Source of the DNA: Susulua sp964536195 | Lineage (GTDB): Bacteria > Omnitrophota > Gorgyraeia > Duberdicusellales > 4484-171 | Assembly (NCBI GenBank): GCA_964536195.1 | Contig: CAZHVO010000004.1 | Span: 1-36,496 of the forward strand | Direction of reading: 5' to 3' | DNA length: 36,496 bases | Shown here: piece by piece, positions 14,723 to 23,046 of the stretch | How positions within the stretch are numbered: the first letter of the stretch is position 1 | How the letters are laid out: each line of letters starts with the position of its first letter | The notes under the pieces: generated by a model | What the model saw: the letters and a program-made list of their open reading frames with translations, nothing else | Told to the model about the DNA's origin: nothing | Databases searched by the model: none | Position numbers and translations under genes: made by a program

Positions 14723-15805
14723 ATGGGAAAGTTTATCAATCGAGAACAAAGTTTAAGTTTTTTTGAAAAATACCTAACCCTTTGGGTTATCGGCTGTATC
14801 GGCTTGGGTATTTTACTGGGAAAGCTATTCCCTCAAGCCGCTATTGCCTTAGATAAGATTTCTATATATCAGGTCTCAATTCCGATAGCAATATGTCTTT
14901 TCTTCATGATGTATCCAATTATGGTTAAGATTGACTTTGCTGAAGTAGTTAAGGCCGGAAAGACTCCCAAACCAGTGTTACTTACTTTATTGGTAAATTG
15001 GTGCATTAAGCCATTTACTATGCTAGCTATTGCAACTTTATTTTTGGGAGTACTTTTTAAAGGTTGGCTTGGGGGAATGGAGATTGTTAAGGGGGGAGGA
15101 GAGGTAGAGCTATACCGGTCTTATATTTCCGGATGCATTTTACTTGGGATTGCTCCCTGTACGGCAATGGTCCTTATTTGGGGGCATTTATCTAAAGGTA
15201 ATGACGGCCATACCTTGGTTATGGTAGCTATAAACTCCTTAACAATGTTATTTCTTTATGCGCCATTAGGTAGTTGGTTATTAGGTGTGAACAAAATGCC
15301 TATACCTTGGCAGACAATTGTATTATCGGTTGTAGTTTATGTTGGGCTACCGCTTATTCTCGGGTTTTACACAAGGAGAGTGATTATTGCTAAAAAAGGT
15401 TTTAAGTGGTTTGAAGAAAAGTTTATTCATCGCCTAACCCCGGTATCTATTGGAGCATTACTTACTACTCTGGTTCTTTTGTTTTCATTCAAAGGGGATT
15501 TAATTATTAGTCAGCCACAGATCATTGTATTAATTGCCATACCGCTTTTTATTCAAACCTGCCTAATCTTCGGATTAACCTATTTAATGGCTAAATGGCT
15601 AAAATTGCCATACCGGGATGCTGCCCCTTCTGCGCTTATTGGTGCAAGTAATCACTTCGAGGTTGCAATAGCAACCTCAGCAATGCTCTATGGGTTATCA
15701 TCAGGAGCGTCGCTGGCTACTGTAGTAGGTGTGTTAATCGAAGTGCCAGTTATGCTTATGTTGGTAAGAGTATGCTTGAAGACCAGAAATATCTTTGCTA
15801 AATAG
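14723..15805 (+). CDS. acr3: Arsenite efflux permease Acr3
   Basis: This 360-aa inner-membrane protein has about ten hydrophobic segments and the Acr3 signatures: MMYPIMVKIDF near residue 62-72, GIAPCTAMVLIWGHL with the essential Cys146, and GASNHFEVAIATSAML with the conserved Glu in the ninth or tenth helix. It exports arsenite produced by the arsenate reductase at 8693. It is separated from arsC and arsR by the 5-kb aminomutase block. No strong ribosome-binding site is visible before ATG 14723, and translation may depend on the upstream gene 30 bases away. Confidence 0.93.
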   Translation: MGKFINREQSLSFFEKYLTLWVIGCIGLGILLGKLFPQAAIALDKISIYQVSIPIAICLFFMMYPIMVKIDFAEVVKAGKTPKPVLLTLLVNWCIKPFTMLAIATLFLGVLFKGWLGGMEIVKGGGEVELYRSYISGCILLGIAPCTAMVLIWGHLSKGNDGHTLVMVAINSLTMLFLYAPLGSWLLGVNKMPIPWQTIVLSVVVYVGLPLILGFYTRRVIIAKKGFKWFEEKFIHRLTPVSIGALLTTLVLLFSFKGDLIISQPQIIVLIAIPLFIQTCLIFGLTYLMAKWLKLPYRDAAPSALIGASNHFEVAIATSAMLYGLSSGASLATVVGVLIEVPVMLMLVRVCLKTRNIFAK

Positions 15806-15832
15806 GTTTAAACCCGTCTGGGAAGATCTTGC

Positions 15833-15860
15833 TTGTGTTTCCTGGTAATAATGATAAAAT
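15833..15860 (+). promoter_or_regulatory. Possible promoter for the AlaDH-like/ATP-grasp pair
   Basis: TTGTGT (15833-15838) and TAAAAT (15855-15860) are 16 bases apart, in a 107-base gap before the dehydrogenase-like gene. The match is fair, and the gap suggests a new transcript starts here. Confidence 0.38.
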
Positions 15861-15912
15861 GTCTCGCCTCTTAAAAAGATTAAGCTAAATAAGGGAAAAG
15901 GTCAATGAAACC

Positions 15913-16857
15913 ATGAATATTGGAATAGCTAGAGAAACAGGAGCTGGAGCCCTAGAGCGCAGAGCAATTCTCCTGCCAAGAGAGGTTAGCAAGTTAGTTG
16001 AGGCCGGACACCATGTTTTTGCTGAGAAAGGCCTAGGAAAGGGCATATATATCAATGATTCTGAATACAGCCAAGCCGGAGCAGAGATAGTTAGTAAGAG
16101 AAAAGATATTTTCAATAAAGCTATCGTTGTAAAGCTAAAACCTCCACTGCCGCAGGAATTTAGATTGTTAAAAAACAATATTCTATTTAGCATGCTTCAT
16201 GCTGAACAAAACCCAAAATATACAAAAGTCTTAAAGAGAAACAATGTTAAAGCCATTGCTATGGAATTAATTCGAAGCAAAGGTGGTGAGCGCCTTATCC
16301 AGTGCTCGGATATATCTGGTGAGCAAGGCATGATTTATGCTTTTTATCTTGCCAAGAAGAGTCCTCATAAGTGTAATGTTTTAGTCTTAGGGTATGGTGC
16401 TGTTGCAACTGGGGCTTTGAGAGTCGCCTTTAGCTTAGGAGCCAAGGTCAAAATTTTAAGAAAACAAGAGCACCCTTACATAAGACGATTTATTAGAGAT
16501 AAAGATATTGTAGTTAATGGTATCCAGTGGCCTAAAGAAAAGAGAGAACGAAAAGAATACCTCATTACAAAGGATATGTTTTCTCTTCTTAGCAGAGGTG
16601 CGGTAGTTTTGGATCTTTCGGTAGACTATCCTAATCCTATCCAACCTTGCCATCCTTCCTTGCTTAAGGAACCAGTTTACGAAATCAATGGCATAAAATG
16701 TGTCAGTATATACGGTTATCCTAGGTTGGCATCTGTCTCTAGCTCTCGGCGATATTCAAAACAAATATTGCCTATCCTGCTAAAAATTGCATCTATTCCA
16801 CTAAGAGAGCTCCCAAGGCCTATCAAGGACGCTATCATTGACCCTGATAAATACTAA
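15913..16857 (+). CDS. Alanine dehydrogenase/PNT-fold amino acid dehydrogenase
   Basis: This 314-aa protein has the two-domain AlaDH/pyridine-nucleotide transhydrogenase fold. N-terminal residues equivalent to those of alanine dehydrogenase are present: Arg17 (ERRAIL), Lys76 (VKLKPP) and His96 (MLHAEQNP). A Rossmann motif VLVLGYGAVATGALRVAFSLGAKV follows near residues 160-185. It is shorter than alanine dehydrogenase (about 370 aa) and its C-terminal part differs, so the substrate may be another oxo acid or an imine, as in saccharopine-type or carboxyethyl-ornithine synthases that share this fold. An ATP-grasp ligase starts 6 bases after its stop, suggesting its amino acid product is then coupled to something. 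Confidence 0.72.
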   Translation: MNIGIARETGAGALERRAILLPREVSKLVEAGHHVFAEKGLGKGIYINDSEYSQAGAEIVSKRKDIFNKAIVVKLKPPLPQEFRLLKNNILFSMLHAEQNPKYTKVLKRNNVKAIAMELIRSKGGERLIQCSDISGEQGMIYAFYLAKKSPHKCNVLVLGYGAVATGALRVAFSLGAKVKILRKQEHPYIRRFIRDKDIVVNGIQWPKEKRERKEYLITKDMFSLLSRGAVVLDLSVDYPNPIQPCHPSLLKEPVYEINGIKCVSIYGYPRLASVSSSRRYSKQILPILLKIASIPLRELPRPIKDAIIDPDKY

Positions 16858-16863
16858 ATTGTT

Positions 16864-17928
16864 ATGAAGAAAACTCTTTTGATTATAGGAGACCGAAGAA
16901 CTAAAGGCTACACCCTTGACCCTTCTTTTAATATCTTTGCCAGAATCATTGAGAATTATAAGAATAAGAATTTAGAGGCGCATATCCTTAGCTATAAAGA
17001 TGTGTTTGCAGGCAATTTTCCTGAAGTTTCCAGTTCGGTTTTGAATATACTTTTATTTTTTCCTTATAAATATTGGGATAAAAATATAGAGGTATATCAA
17101 GATGACTCCAAAGTATATGGAGATAATTCCTTTGGTAGAGTATTTCGAAAGTATTTTGAAAAACTAGAGAGGGCCATAGGAAAGAAATATCATGATAAGA
17201 AAATTAAATACGTTAATCCACCCGATAAGTCAATTCTGGATAGGGACAAAGAAGAAACTAAAAAGTTTTTCCGGCACCACAATATTCCTACTCCAAAAAG
17301 TTTCAATGTAAAGAACTTAGGAGACCTCCGCCGGCTGGCTAAACGGGGAATATCATTGTATGTAAAACCAAGATTTGGCGCTATGGGTAAGGGTATTACT
17401 TACCTTAGTAATGGTCTTATGATTACAAACTTCTTATTCCAGAAGGGAGAAATCATTAGCCACCCTTATGATTATCATTGGCGGTTTCATGAAGTCAAGA
17501 ACAAGGATAAAGATAAGTTTTTAAAGATTCTACTATCTCGAGGATTTATCTTTGAGGAAGCTATTGACCCCCCAATACACAAGGGGAAGAGGTCGGATTT
17601 TCGGGTCTATTGTACCTATGGGAAGGTATCTTATTACTATGTCAGATCTACGCCGGCTGTCTCTTTAGTGACTAATTGGTCACAAGGAGGCAAGATCGAA
17701 CAAAAAAGAAAACTTTCTCAATATATATCTACTGGTAAACTAAATCAGGTTAAATCCTTGGCCCGAAAAGTTGCCCGAGAACTTAAATTGAATTATACCG
17801 GAGTGGATATCATTTTTTCCAAAGATTACAAAAAGATTTATGCCTTAGAAGCTCACTCATTCCCTGGCTATGAGCGGGGATTTGATTTAATGAATGATTT
17901 GTTCAGGAGGATTCTAAAGGCAAAGTAG
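16864..17928 (+). CDS. RimK/YheCD-like ATP-grasp ligase
   Basis: This 354-aa ATP-grasp enzyme shows LDRDKEETKKFFRHHNIPTPKSF (entry to the ATP domain), SLYVKPRFGAMGKGITYL (nucleotide loop), FIFEEAIDPP, SDFRVYCTYGKV and a final GVDIIFS...YALEAHSFPGYERGFDL. In the metal-binding pair the Asn of the common E-x-N is His here (LEAHSFPG). The substrate is unknown. The gene forms a tight pair with the upstream AlaDH-fold dehydrogenase (6-base gap) and precedes the secretion genes by 48 bases. A spore-coat-like or peptide-forming role would both fit the family; neither is shown. Confidence 0.72.
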   Translation: MKKTLLIIGDRRTKGYTLDPSFNIFARIIENYKNKNLEAHILSYKDVFAGNFPEVSSSVLNILLFFPYKYWDKNIEVYQDDSKVYGDNSFGRVFRKYFEKLERAIGKKYHDKKIKYVNPPDKSILDRDKEETKKFFRHHNIPTPKSFNVKNLGDLRRLAKRGISLYVKPRFGAMGKGITYLSNGLMITNFLFQKGEIISHPYDYHWRFHEVKNKDKDKFLKILLSRGFIFEEAIDPPIHKGKRSDFRVYCTYGKVSYYYVRSTPAVSLVTNWSQGGKIEQKRKLSQYISTGKLNQVKSLARKVARELKLNYTGVDIIFSKDYKKIYALEAHSFPGYERGFDLMNDLFRRILKAK

Positions 17929-17976
17929 CTTATTGATTAGGTATTATTCTCTTTATTTTCGAAGGATTATTAGGTG

Positions 17977-19182
17977 ATGAAATTCTTTTACAAAGCTAGA
18001 AAAGGACCCAGCAAATTAGAACAGGGGACCATTGAAGCTGAAACAGAATTTTCAGCCATCAGTAAGCTGACCCTGAAGGGCTACTCTCCTATTGCTGTTT
18101 CCCCAGAGTCAGAGGTTGTTAAAAAGAAAACCGCAAAAGTGAATCGTTTTAAAAAGGTTCGTCGGCGTAGCTTGCTGGTTTTTACCCGGCAGCTTTCTAA
18201 TCTTTTGGAATCAGGAGTTACTCTTTTTAAAGCTTTAACTATTCTGTATCAGCAAACCGAGGATAAGCATTTGCAGAAAATTATCCAGGAAGTTGCTACT
18301 CTGGTTAAAGAGGGCAAAAGCTTCTCCCAATCCTTAGAGCAATACCCCCAAGCCTTTAGCAATATGTATACAAGTATGGTTAGAGTAGGAGAACTTTCCG
18401 GTTCACTTGAAAAAGTTTTAAAAAGGTTAGCTGATTTCGGCGAAAAGCAACAAGATTTTCTGGCTAAAGTTCAAACAGCCATGGCCTATCCAATTCTTAT
18501 GGCTACGGTTGGGATCGGCACCATAGCTATACTATTTACCTTTGTAATTCCTAAATTAGTAGGGTTATTCCAAGACATGGGGCAAATCTTGCCGTTACCC
18601 ACCAGAATCTTGATTTCAATCAGTGACTTTCTTCTTGCTTTCTGGTGGCTAATATTAGCAATAGGAGCTTTTTTCTTCCTTGCCTTCCGGCGTAACTTTT
18701 TTACTGCTAAAGGAAAACTCGGCCTTGACCATTTTAAATTAAGCCTTCCAATATTCGGTAAATTCCTTAAACAAGTGCAAATTGCCAATTTTAGCCGCAC
18801 CTTAGGAACTCTGTTAGCTAACGGTGTTCCCATATTACAGGCAATAGATTCGGTTTCACAGACATTGCAAGCAGAAGCCTTAAAACAAGAGCTGGAAAGA
18901 ATAACTAGGGAGATCAGGGAAGGTTCAACCTTGGCCCGCGAAATCACCAAAAGCAAACACTTTCCTGCTTTAGTCGCTAATATGACAACTATCGGAGAAG
19001 AATCGGGAACATTAGAAGATGCTTTGCTTAAGGTGGCCGAGGCCTACGAGAGGGAAACTGACCAAGCCGTTAAGTTGCTGACTTCATTAATTGAACCAAT
19101 AATGATTTTGGTTATGGGCCTTATCATTGGTGTTATCATAATCTCCATGCTGCTTCCGGTATTTCAGATTAATCTAAATTAA
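17977..19182 (+). CDS. gspF: Type II secretion/type IV pilus inner-membrane platform protein GspF/PilC
   Basis: This polytopic platform protein anchors the assembly ATPase at the inner membrane. The product is 401 aa with two T2SF domains: the first around RRSLLVFTRQLSNLLESGVTLFKAL (residues 65-90), the second around FKLSLPIFGKFLKQVQIANFSRTLGTLLANGVPILQAI (250-285). Three hydrophobic segments follow the family plan, including one after MAYPILMATVGIGTIAILFTFVIP and the C-terminal IEPIMILVMGLIIGVIIISMLLP. The N-terminal 50 residues resemble the GspF cytoplasmic start. ATG 17977 is preferred; GTG 17974 would add one residue. It opens a long series of secretion genes. Confidence 0.93.
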   Translation: MKFFYKARKGPSKLEQGTIEAETEFSAISKLTLKGYSPIAVSPESEVVKKKTAKVNRFKKVRRRSLLVFTRQLSNLLESGVTLFKALTILYQQTEDKHLQKIIQEVATLVKEGKSFSQSLEQYPQAFSNMYTSMVRVGELSGSLEKVLKRLADFGEKQQDFLAKVQTAMAYPILMATVGIGTIAILFTFVIPKLVGLFQDMGQILPLPTRILISISDFLLAFWWLILAIGAFFFLAFRRNFFTAKGKLGLDHFKLSLPIFGKFLKQVQIANFSRTLGTLLANGVPILQAIDSVSQTLQAEALKQELERITREIREGSTLAREITKSKHFPALVANMTTIGEESGTLEDALLKVAEAYERETDQAVKLLTSLIEPIMILVMGLIIGVIIISMLLPVFQINLN

Positions 19183-19188
19183 AACTCT

Positions 19189-19217
19189 TTGTTTGCGATG
19201 AGGGCTTGTGATAAGAT
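19189..19217 (+). promoter_or_regulatory. Possible internal promoter before the pilM-pilN fusion gene
   Basis: TTGTTT (19189-19194) and TAAGAT (19212-19217) are separated by 17 bases in the 63-base gap after gspF. An AAGGAG site follows at 19228. The hexamers are fair matches only. Confidence 0.35.
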
Positions 19218-19245
19218 ATTCAAAATAAGGAGATTTATCAAGTAA

Positions 19246-20703
19246 ATGTTTAACTTACCTTGGACAGATAAAAGTAGATTCACCGGCTTAGAAATTGAAG
19301 GTGGCTATGTGAAATTGGCTCAGGCCCAGGATTCTGTCTCTGGAAGGCGTATAGTTGAGCTTGTAGTCAAAAGATCGGCTTCTCAATCCGAAAAAGATAT
19401 TATAGAGGCTCTAAGGTCTGCCATCGGACAACTTAAAGGGCCAATCAATCACCTAGCTATTAATATCCCTCACCACAAAGTTATCGTAAGGTTCTTAAGT
19501 TTTCCGACTGTAAACGAAAAAGAGATTGAAGGAATGGTCAGGATACAGTCGGCTAAAGAACTTCCCTTTTCCAAAGGAGAGATAATCAGTGATTACTTTA
19601 TAGCTGAGCGAACCAAAGAAGGGTACACTAAAGTCGCAATAGCAATTGCACATCAGTCTGTGATTAGCGAATATTTAAGAATTTTAAATAAGGTCGGCCT
19701 TGAGCCGGAAAGAATAACCTTTAGCGCAGAAGCTCTCCTGAATTGGTACCGGGAGACTTTTAAGAAGAAAGAAACGGTAGGTTATTCAATTTTAATTAAT
19801 CTGGATACCAATAATACGGACCTTCTTGTATTTTCTGGCTCTAGGCTGGTATTTACCAGAGGCTTGGATATAGGAACCGATAAGTTAGGAGAACAAGCCG
19901 ATTTAAAGAATAAATTAGCCGAAGAGATTGAACGTACGATTGAAGGTTATAGGCGGCAAGAGAAGACAGTGAGAATTGAAAAAATCTTTCTTACCGGTGA
20001 AATAAGTGAAAATCTAAGGTCTTCATTGGAGCAAGAGTTTGGTTTGCCTTGTGAAGTAGTTGAGCCATTGAAAAATTTATCCTGCCAAAAGGATATTTCT
20101 GCTTCCCTTTACAAGAACGAGCCTTCGGTGGTCAAAGTTTTAGGGACGGTATTGGATACAAACAAAAAAAAACTAAATTTTCTGCCAATAAATTTACGTC
20201 AAGGTCAGGAACTCAAATCAAGAAAAAAAGAAATATATACAACTCTAATTCTTTGCTTGGGGATTATCTTACTGGGCCTGTTGGGCTTTGCTAAGAGAAT
20301 CTATGATAAGCAAGTATACATTCGATACTTAGACAGCGAGATTAAAAAAATTACTCCTCTGGCCCAAGAAGTGGAAAATATGTTTAAAAAGATAGAATTG
20401 GTTGGAAGCTGGCGTGAAGCGTCCGGTTCTCCCATTGATATTCTGCGTTTGCTTTATGATTTAATTCCTGAAAATGTCTGGCTTTCCCGCTTCGATTGCA
20501 GCGAAGAAGATAAAATGTTGACCTTAAAGGGTAGTTCCACAAATATTTCTAAGATTTTTGAGTTTGTAAATGAATTGAAGAAGGCAGCCTATTTTAAGAA
20601 CGTGGAGCTAAAATATGCCGGTGAGAAAAAATCAAAAGTAGACGGTTCTACCAGTTTCGAAATTGATTGTGTTTTAGGAAGAAATAATAAGGAGGATAAG
20701 TAG
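19246..20703 (+). CDS. PilM-PilN fusion (GspL-like) pilus/secretion assembly protein
   Basis: This 485-aa protein joins two parts that are usually separate. Residues 1-320 are PilM-like, an actin-fold protein: FTGLEIEGGYVKLAQAQ at the start, then ILINLDTNNTDLLVFSGSRLVFTRGLDIG near 185-215. Residues 326-355 are a transmembrane helix (YTTLILCLGIILLGLLGFA), and the rest is a PilN-like periplasmic domain with LLYDLIPENVWLSRFDCSEED near 405-425. This equals the layout of GspL, which links the ATPase GspE to the periplasmic parts. The PilO-like gene follows at once (TAG immediately before its TTG start), as in pilMNO operons. Confidence 0.85.
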   Translation: MFNLPWTDKSRFTGLEIEGGYVKLAQAQDSVSGRRIVELVVKRSASQSEKDIIEALRSAIGQLKGPINHLAINIPHHKVIVRFLSFPTVNEKEIEGMVRIQSAKELPFSKGEIISDYFIAERTKEGYTKVAIAIAHQSVISEYLRILNKVGLEPERITFSAEALLNWYRETFKKKETVGYSILINLDTNNTDLLVFSGSRLVFTRGLDIGTDKLGEQADLKNKLAEEIERTIEGYRRQEKTVRIEKIFLTGEISENLRSSLEQEFGLPCEVVEPLKNLSCQKDISASLYKNEPSVVKVLGTVLDTNKKKLNFLPINLRQGQELKSRKKEIYTTLILCLGIILLGLLGFAKRIYDKQVYIRYLDSEIKKITPLAQEVENMFKKIELVGSWREASGSPIDILRLLYDLIPENVWLSRFDCSEEDKMLTLKGSSTNISKIFEFVNELKKAAYFKNVELKYAGEKKSKVDGSTSFEIDCVLGRNNKEDK

Positions 20704-21240
20704 TTGTTCTTAACAAATTTATCCAAAAGAGAAAGGATTTTTTTCTTTCTAGCAGCAGCCGCAATCGTTTTAAGTCTTATTGGTAATTTTTTTCTTAAAC
20801 CAATAAGTGCAAAATGGGATCTGATTAATGGGAAAATCCTGAACAAAGAGATAGAATTAAAGAGAAAAACAAAATACCTTAATCAAAAAGATCGAGTCAG
20901 AAGTGTTTACCAGGAGTACAATGAGTACGCCAAAGAAAAGCTTTCAGACGAGGAAGCGCTGGCAGCCCTTCTAAGCAGATTGGAGGAGGAAGCAGGCGCT
21001 TCAGGGATAAATGTTATTGATGTCAGGCCTAAACCAACAAAGGACTTGTCCTTTTACAAGAAGTATACTTTGGAATTGACTTGTGAAACTACTATTGAAA
21101 AATGTATTGATTTTGTCTATAATTTGCAAAAATCACCACAATCAATTAGGGTCGAAATGCTAAATTTGACCTCTCCAGGGAAAGATAAGCCGTTGTTGAA
21201 TGTCCGGATGGCTATCAGCACCATACAAATCACCCAATAA
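20704..21240 (+). CDS. PilO/GspM-like assembly protein
   Basis: This 178-aa protein has one transmembrane helix near residues 11-30 (FFFLAAAAIVLSLIGNFFL), a coiled-coil stretch and a small ferredoxin-like periplasmic domain, the plan of PilO and GspM. The start codon is TTG, directly after the upstream stop; AAGGAGG seven bases before it supports this choice. It should pair with the PilN-like half of the upstream fusion. It ends the first secretion transcript: an 80-base gap with a promoter and palindrome follows. Confidence 0.8.
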   Translation: MFLTNLSKRERIFFFLAAAAIVLSLIGNFFLKPISAKWDLINGKILNKEIELKRKTKYLNQKDRVRSVYQEYNEYAKEKLSDEEALAALLSRLEEEAGASGINVIDVRPKPTKDLSFYKKYTLELTCETTIEKCIDFVYNLQKSPQSIRVEMLNLTSPGKDKPLLNVRMAISTIQITQ

Positions 21241-21259
21241 ATTTGTTTTAAAATAATAG

Positions 21260-21288
21260 TTGACGAGGTTATTCTGGTATGGTATATT
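21260..21288 (+). promoter_or_regulatory. Sigma-70 promoter of the merR-gspA-gspB/C-gspD-gspE unit
   Basis: TTGACG (21260-21265) and TATATT (21283-21288) are exactly 17 bases apart, with TATGG before the -10 (extended -10 character). This is one of the best promoter matches in the window. Transcription would begin inside the palindrome at 21290-21305. Confidence 0.65.
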
Positions 21289-21289
21289 A

Positions 21290-21305
21290 CTCTCTACCTA
21301 GAGAG
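21290..21305. promoter_or_regulatory. Palindromic candidate operator CTCTCTA-CC-TAGAGAG
   Basis: A perfect 7+7 inverted repeat with a 2-base centre starts two bases after the -10 hexamer, at the likely transcription start, and 15 bases before the TTG start of the MerR-type gene. It would suit a dimeric regulator blocking initiation. Autoregulation by the MerR-like product is inference; classical MerR operators lie between -35 and -10, which is not so here. Confidence 0.55.
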
Positions 21306-21319
21306 CAAGGAGAAGTGAA

Positions 21320-21553
21320 TTGGATCGTCTACTTTTACTTAAGGATGTGGCACAAATTTCCGGCCAATCAATACATACGGTAAAATATTACCTTAAAATT
21401 GGCTTGCTTAAAGAAGCGGGTCGAAGCCCGGAGACGCGTTTTCGCTATTTTGACCAATCTAGCCTAGAGAGGCTTACCCGAATCCGTTCTCTTCGTAAGC
21501 AAAATAAGTCAATTAAGGAAATTCAGGAGATATTAGGTAATGAGCTACTTTAA
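21320..21553 (+). CDS. Small MerR-type DNA-binding protein
   Basis: This 77-aa protein consists only of a MerR-like winged helix: LLLLKDVAQISGQSIHTVKYYLKIGLL, then RYFDQSSLERLTRIRSLRKQNKSIKEIQEIL. No effector-binding domain or dimerisation coiled coil of normal length follows. The start is TTG 21320 with AAGGAG seven bases upstream. Its stop lies 14 bases inside the ATPase gene, so the two are translationally coupled. It probably controls the secretion operon through the palindrome at its promoter; what signal it reads is not visible. Confidence 0.82.
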   Translation: MDRLLLLKDVAQISGQSIHTVKYYLKIGLLKEAGRSPETRFRYFDQSSLERLTRIRSLRKQNKSIKEIQEILGNELL

Positions 21554-22376
21554 AGCTTTGGATTTGGAAAAAGAGCCGTTTTCTACTAGTCCCGACCCAG
21601 CTTTTTTTTATCGGTCCACAGCCCATAATACAGCTATTCAACGATTGGAAATTGCCATTAGATTACGTCGGGGCTTAAGTTTAATTCTAGGAGACGTTGG
21701 TACCGGTAAAACTACTTTGAGCCGTACTCTTCTTCAAACTTTCAAGGAAGAGGAGGATTTCCTTTTTTTTATGATTCTAGATCCGACCTATAAGTCGGAA
21801 TTTGATTTTCTTTCAGTGCTAGTAAAAATAATCGGAATAACACCATCTTTTCGGTCTACCCTGGATTACAAGGATGCTTTGGAAAAGTTTTTATTTAAAA
21901 AAGGGGTTGTGGAGAATAAAACTATTGTTTTACTTATCGATGAGGGCCAGAAGCTTACCCCAACATTTTTAGAAGTATTGCGTACTTTATTGAATTATGA
22001 AACTAACGAATATAAACTCCTACAACTGATAATTATGGCTCAAATGGAGATCCTGCCCCGGCTAAGAAAGATAAGAAATCTTTTGGACCGAGTTAGCTTA
22101 AAGTATATCATCAATCCCTTTGATGAACTGGAGACCGGGGAGATGATTCGATTTCGTCTGAGGCAAGCTGGTCTCACTCCCGAGAGGAGACTTTTTAGCG
22201 AAGAGGCGGTTAAATTAATTTATGCTTATACTCAAGGGTATCCTCGTAGAATCGCCAATATATGCCATAATGCTTTAGAAACAATTGTAATGAAACAGCG
22301 GGAGTTAGCCGACAAAGATATAATCCAGACTCTTATTGAAGAGGATATGAAGGTAGGTTTGAAAAATGCAAGATAA
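21540..22376 (+). CDS. GspA/ExeA-like AAA ATPase
   Basis: This 278-aa AAA protein has the ExeA start FKALDLEKEPFSTSPDPAFFY, Walker A GDVGTGKTT (residues 51-59), Walker B VLLIDEGQ (near 133-140) and a sensor region YTQGYPRRIANICHNAL. It is the ATPase part only: the C-terminal peptidoglycan-binding domain of ExeA is absent. In Aeromonas ExeA with ExeB helps to place the secretin through the cell wall. The next gene, overlapping by 11 bases, has a single membrane helix and a GspB/C-like end, which fits that pairing. Confidence 0.87.
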   Translation: MSYFKALDLEKEPFSTSPDPAFFYRSTAHNTAIQRLEIAIRLRRGLSLILGDVGTGKTTLSRTLLQTFKEEEDFLFFMILDPTYKSEFDFLSVLVKIIGITPSFRSTLDYKDALEKFLFKKGVVENKTIVLLIDEGQKLTPTFLEVLRTLLNYETNEYKLLQLIIMAQMEILPRLRKIRNLLDRVSLKYIINPFDELETGEMIRFRLRQAGLTPERRLFSEEAVKLIYAYTQGYPRRIANICHNALETIVMKQRELADKDIIQTLIEEDMKVGLKNAR

Positions 22377-22989
22377 TACAAGCCCTGAAGGAAGACTGTT
22401 GTGTTTGATCCGGGGTGACCATGAAAAACTTTCCCGAAGCCAGGAACGAATAGTAAAGGATATTGAGCTTTCTCAATCAAAAGAGGTAATTCAAAAAAAT
22501 TCTTCTTTAAGTAAAAAGTTCTCATTCAATCTAGTTAATCAGATTCTCTTGGCAATTTTTATAATTTCAGGTGTCTATTTAGCGGCAGATTTTTTAATTA
22601 ACAACAGCGATAAAATTGAAAGAAGGATTGCAAGTTTTAGGGAGACCACGAACGAGAGTTTAACAATACAGGCCAAGACTGATACTTTCCTTAAGCCTTT
22701 TTCTTATTACGCGGGGCCGCTAAAATCAAGGCGTCTTTTTGCTGGTTCGCCAATCAAAACCAATCAGGGCAAGCCTTCAGCTTCATTCCTGGAAATGGTT
22801 TCCAAGCTTAAATTACAAGGAATAGTTTCTTCCGGCTTTAGTCCCCAGGCGATAATTGAGGATACTAATACCCGGCAAGTCTATTTTCTTTCACCGGGTG
22901 AGAGTATTGGCGAAATTGAATTAAAGAAAATTCTTCAGGGGAAGGTAAGATTAGGCTATTATGGTCAGGAGGCGGAATTGTCTTTATGA
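22366..22989 (+). CDS. GspB/GspC-like bitopic secretion protein
   Basis: This 207-aa protein has a cytoplasmic N-terminus of about 45 residues, one transmembrane helix (ILLAIFIISGVYLAADFLI, near 54-72), and a small beta-rich periplasmic domain at the end (LKLQGIVSSGFSPQAIIED, then YFLSPGESIGEIELKKI). That ending matches the homology region of GspC or the T2SSB domain of GspB. Following a GspA-like ATPase it is more likely GspB-like. It has no PDZ domain, unlike the protein at 31959. It precedes the secretin by 57 bases. Confidence 0.65.
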   Translation: MQDNTSPEGRLLCLIRGDHEKLSRSQERIVKDIELSQSKEVIQKNSSLSKKFSFNLVNQILLAIFIISGVYLAADFLINNSDKIERRIASFRETTNESLTIQAKTDTFLKPFSYYAGPLKSRRLFAGSPIKTNQGKPSASFLEMVSKLKLQGIVSSGFSPQAIIEDTNTRQVYFLSPGESIGEIELKKILQGKVRLGYYGQEAELSL

Positions 22990-22997
22990 ATGGTTAC

Positions 22998-23013
22998 TAT
23001 AGCCGTGGCTATA
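22998..23013. repeat. Inverted repeat TATAGCC-GT-GGCTATA before the secretin gene
   Basis: A perfect 7+7 palindrome sits in the 57-base gap between the GspB/C-like gene and the secretin gene. No T run follows, so it is not a normal terminator; a weak hairpin or operator is possible. Confidence 0.4.
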
Positions 23014-23046
23014 TGCTAAAGTCAAAAAATAAAATGAGGTACTTTG

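Noticed and set aside
9700..17930. Canonical LysW-dependent lysine or arginine pathway
   Set aside because: No LysX signature, LysZ kinase, LysY reductase or LysK is visible, and the LysW-like protein lacks the C-terminal Glu that carries the cargo.
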